From Microcebus murinus (Eukaryota; Chordata; Mammalia; Primates; Cheirogaleidae): 64,000 nucleotides of DNA. This document shows positions 60,546 to 64,000 of the stretch, piece by piece. Made by a program: the position numbers and the translations under genes. Each line of letters opens with the position of its first letter. Position 1 is the first letter of the stretch. The stretch is taken from positions 73,484,001-73,548,000 of the forward strand of contig NC_134136.1 in assembly GCF_040939455.1 (NCBI RefSeq), read 5' to 3'. Below the pieces are notes generated by a model. It was not told the origin of the DNA. It worked only from the letters and a program-made list of their open reading frames with translations, and searched no databases.

Positions 60546-61583
60546 TTTTAATAACTTGTCTAGACACAACTTAGATGATGATAGCTCTGGCATTAAAATG
60601 TACTTGAATTGGGTCTATACCATTAATGTGAAGTAGTTAAGCAATTAGCAATTTAATTTGACAGTGTAGCTGAGCTTCTAAAGTAGATTTATTTAAACTG
60701 GGTTAGCTATATGGTTAAGACTCATCTACAGCCTGAAAAGCACACTACTCAGCTTACATTTTTTAAGACCAGTGCTTTAGTTGCATGTTTGAAATCTAAT
60801 GCCTATTTTGCATTGTTCCCAATGCCTCAAGAAGCAGTGGCCTGTCAGACTTGCTGATAGTTAAACATGTGGGAAATGCCCCCAGCTAACCCTAGTCATT
60901 AAATCTGACTGCTTGTTGGGTCCAGGGAGGCAGCCCAGGCAGGCAGCTGCATAATTGAGTGCTGCAGTGAATCTATTTTTGTTTTTGTTTTTCTTTGTAA
61001 AGCATATTTTTGACCAAGTGTTTTCCAGTTAACCATCTCTCTGGTGATGATGAGGAGTTGATTTCTTCAGCAGATAATAATTGAAAAAATTATGAACCCA
61101 GGGATGCAGAGGTAAGTGTTGTCTTGCCTATCTGGGAAATGATACAAGCAAAGAATTTGGGATTTGAAAAGCCCTTAGAAGTCATCTTGTCTAAATCCCT
61201 GATTTTAAAAATAAGAAAGACACTGGGCTAATTTGCTTCTTTAAAATTCAGATATTTGTATTCACTTCTACTTTAGTCTTATTCCTCCTCCTCATCTACC
61301 ATAATCATGGACTTTTCATAAAAATGTGATTTCTTACCAGTTTAATGCTCTTGATGATAACTATGTAGTTTAGCTAGAGAATAGAATCTTGTGTGGTTGT
61401 ACTGGAAAGCTATTCATTTAGCTATTCCTAAGAGGCCTCATTGCTCTTTAATACTTATCTTCTTGAGCATTAATGTAAATTTGTTCAACATTCATTCAGC
61501 ACCTTTTATTGAGCTGATATTTGTTTTTCTCTCTCAGATGAGTAAGACATGTTCTCTTCTTTGAGGAGCTCATTCTTTTTTGG

Positions 61584-62100
61584 GGAAGTGGCACAATTCA
61601 TAATCGCAAGGCTGTGGAAACAGCCCAAGTGCCCATCAATCCAAGAATGGATTACTAAAATGTGGTATATGTATACCATGGAGTATTATTCAGCTCTAAG
61701 AAACAACAGTGATATAGCACATCTTATATTTTCCTGGTTATAGCTGGAACCCATACTATTAAGTGAAGTTTCCCAAGAATGGAAAAACAAGCACCACATA
61801 TACTCACCAGCAAATTGGTATTAACTGAACAGCACCTAAGTGGACACATAGGTACTACAGTAATAGGGTATTGGGCAGGGGGGAGGGGGGAGGGTATATA
61901 CATACATAATGAGTGAGATGTGTGCCATCTGGGGGATGGTCATGCTGGAAACTGAGACTTGTGGAGGGAGGGGGGAAGGGCATTTATTGAAACCTTAAAA
62001 TCTGTACCCCCATAATATGCCGAAATAAAAAAAAAATAAATAAATATTGCAGACAAAACAAACAAAAAATATGCCGAAATAAAAAAAAATATAAAAAAAG
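61584..62100 (+). mobile_element. LINE-1 3' end, strongly 5'-truncated
   Basis: Starts at the last 60 codons of ORF2 (GCACAATTCATAATCGC), ORF2 end near 61820, 3' UTR with G-run at 61877-61892, end at about 62040. The terminal ATATGCCGAAATAAAA motif occurs twice (near 62016 and 62070), so the tail is duplicated. Confidence 0.9.
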
Positions 62101-62664
62101 CAATTTAATGTGACAAGTATTATAAAAGGGAAGTATATGTAAGAGACAAAAATGAGGGAACAGTTAGTCCTACCTCAGGTATGAGAGAGCAACAGAAATC
62201 AAGCAACACTTGAACTAGCCCTAGGAGGATAAAAAGGGCCTTGAGCAGGGGCTTGATGTAGAGGAGGACATTCTGGGCAAGGTAATGACTCAAAGTTACT
62301 GAAGCACACAAGAGCATGGCACATTGAGGAAGTGAAAGTGGTAGAGCTGAAGTTGAGGGTATCTGGCTGCAAAGGGGCCTGAGTGGTAGCCCCCAAAATT
62401 CAAATTGGAGCAGGATTGGTGAGGACCTTGAAAGGCAGCTGAAGGCATATGGTATTTGTCTTATATCCATTGTTCTATAGGTGGTAGCCCTTGATGATTT
62501 GTGAGTGACACGTGCTTTAGAAAGGCACCCTTGCGGCTTTAGTGTATAGGATGGACAGGATATAGGGAGATCAATGAGAAAACTCCTATAAATTCACAGT
62601 TAGCCCTGACCACAGACATATAGCTTTAGGTTTCTATATGTGTCATTAACCTGTATCTAGAATA
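62101..62664. other. Unclassified sequence, probably old repeat
   Basis: 62390-62560 reads like an old mammalian interspersed repeat, but I could not name it. No gene. Confidence 0.35.
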
Positions 62665-62881
62665 CACCGGTTATCTATATTAATCTGCTCAGGCTGCCAT
62701 AACAAAACAACATAGACTGGGTGAGAGTGGTGGCCTGAACAACAGAACTCAGTTCTTGAGGCTGGAAGTCTGAGATTGAGATGTTGGCTGATTTGGTTTT
62801 TGGTGAGGCCTCTCTCTCTGGACATCTCCTCTTTGTGTCCTCACATGGCCTCTTTGTGTATATGAGCATGAGAGCAAGAGT

Positions 62882-62930
<49 letters not shown>

Positions 62931-63110
62931 TTGGTGTCCTTCTTCTTAAAAGGCCATTGGTTATATCAGATCAAGATCCCACCATTATGACATAATTTAA
63001 CCTTAATTACCTCCATAAAGTTTCTATCTCCAAATACAGCCACATTGAGATTTGGAGCTTCAATAAATCAATTTTGATGTAGACACAGAAATTTATCATT
63101 CATCCCCAGG
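62665..63110 (-). mobile_element. MaLR-like LTR (antisense) with GA microsatellite
   Basis: TTAATCTGCTCAGGCTGCC, ATAACAAAACAACATAGACT, TTCTTGAGGCTGGAAGTC, TGTGTCCTCACATGGCC and ACAGCCACATTGAGATTTG are in the order of antisense MLT/MST-type LTRs. Diverged, ends approximate. Confidence 0.6.
62884..62927. repeat. (GA)n microsatellite
   Basis: About 22 GA repeats inside the LTR, in a region that is often purine-rich in this LTR group. Confidence 0.95.
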
Positions 63111-64000
63111 TAATCATTACTCAGTACTCTGAACAGCCTGATCATCCCCAAATTTAACATTGCACTCCATGTTTTACTCTATTTTTATCCTCTCTGACAA
63201 CAACCCCTTGACTTCTCCATTTCCCCAAGCCATAATCCCTTTACCTCTATAACTTTCAGACCCTCCTAGAAGTGGCAAACCAACTTTTTTCATCAGAATT
63301 ATAGACACAGAGGATGGTCCTTTAGCCTCAGCTCCCTTTTCTGCAACCTGATGGGGCATGTGAACTGTGAATGCCACAACACTTCCCAAAGTTCACACCT
63401 GATAGACTAGTCCATTAAATGAATGCTGAATGAATGCTAGGGAACAAGTTTAATGGCAGGATTGACTGGAACTAGAAATAGGAGTGGTTTATAGACTTTG
63501 CATGGAATGCTTCATGTCAAAAAGCACTATAAAATTTTTAGCAGAATTTTAGAACCCTGGTTTTGCTTTTTCAAATATTTGCTCACATATAATTTTATTT
63601 AATATAAAATTAATTGGATATTAGTTATAGATAAGGCAATATAGATGGGAAAAATAAGATAAAAATACATAGTTATTATCAAGTTTTGCATAGGAACAGT
63701 AACATAATTATATGTTGTATCTCTAGCCCTTATAACAGTGGCCTGGATATTTGTGGAATTAATATAAAAATGAGATAACATTTAATACAGATTAATTCAG
63801 CAAAAATGTATTGTGTACCAACTTAGTGTCAAATAATTTGCTAGGGGCTGAGAGATCTAGCAGGGGTGAAACCTGCTCCCATGCCTATGATCATGGAATG
63901 CTCCTTGTCTAGGCCATGCTAGACATGCTGTTTGAAGCCAAAATTTTGGGAGGGATTCACAGGGAGAACTGGCTAGATTAGCCTAATCCAGAGACAAACT
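63111..64000. other. Unique sequence, no gene seen
   Basis: No coding or repeat pattern supported. Confidence 0.4.

Larger units (their letters stand above)
59032..61583. other. Unique sequence with old MIR fragments, no gene seen
   Basis: MIR-like pieces at about 59175-59340 and 60420-60545. No coding region supported. 60600-61080 is low in repeats and has homeodomain-like AATTAG/TAATT motifs, without further support. Confidence 0.4.

Overview
The window is mammalian nuclear DNA, almost certainly from a strepsirrhine (lemur-type) primate. Four Alu elements carry an A/T-rich middle block (around TTGGCCAATTAATTT) that I associate with lemur/galago Alus, the young LINE-1 copies form one lineage with a very G-rich 3' UTR, and piggyBac DNA transposon remains are present, as reported for the mouse lemur. 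I see no functional cellular gene. Nearly every long open frame belongs to a retroelement or a retrocopy. The rest is AT-rich single-copy sequence with scattered old MIR and L2 fragments.

Layout. 1-2510: 5' part of a gammaretrovirus-like provirus on the minus strand (LTR, proline-type primer-binding site, leader frame, broken gag, start of pro), integrated in a 5'-inverted LINE-1 (2511-4340). 5573-8065: older minus LINE-1 split by a TTAA-flanked piggyBac MITE, itself split by a processed copy of SMARCE1. 11058-11748: ERV-type LTR with a run of 47 C, inserted in a MIR. 13855-15899: LINE-1 with internal deletions and a probable 3' transduction. 16145-22630: MIRs, a Tigger-like element, an Alu, old LINE-1 and a MaLR LTR. 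22630-27415: old minus LINE-1 with a repetitive 5' UTR. 27456-33099: mostly unique DNA with LINE-1 and L2 pieces, an Alu and an LTR inside a MIR.

33100-39608 is a full-length plus-strand LINE-1 with only three nonsense codons in ORF1/ORF2. 40507-43072 holds a truncated LINE-1 whose 3' end is tandemly repeated, both copies carrying the same 24-base insertion. 44400-45355 is a piggyBac transposase remnant. 46317-55225 is a compound minus-strand LINE-1 block (extra 3' segment, full-length element, nested fragment) framed by one 15-bp target-site duplication in an older LINE-1. 55371-59016 is another LINE-1 with internal deletions and an Alu insertion. 59031-64000 is mainly unique DNA with a LINE-1 3' end and a MaLR-like LTR with a GA microsatellite.

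The parts do not form a pathway. The window is a layered record of mobilisation: LINE-1 machinery moved itself, the Alus and the SMARCE1 transcript; piggyBac and Tigger elements moved as DNA; a gammaretrovirus and several LTR elements integrated independently. Nesting and target-site duplications give a relative order of events. Family names rest on recognition by eye, not on a database search.
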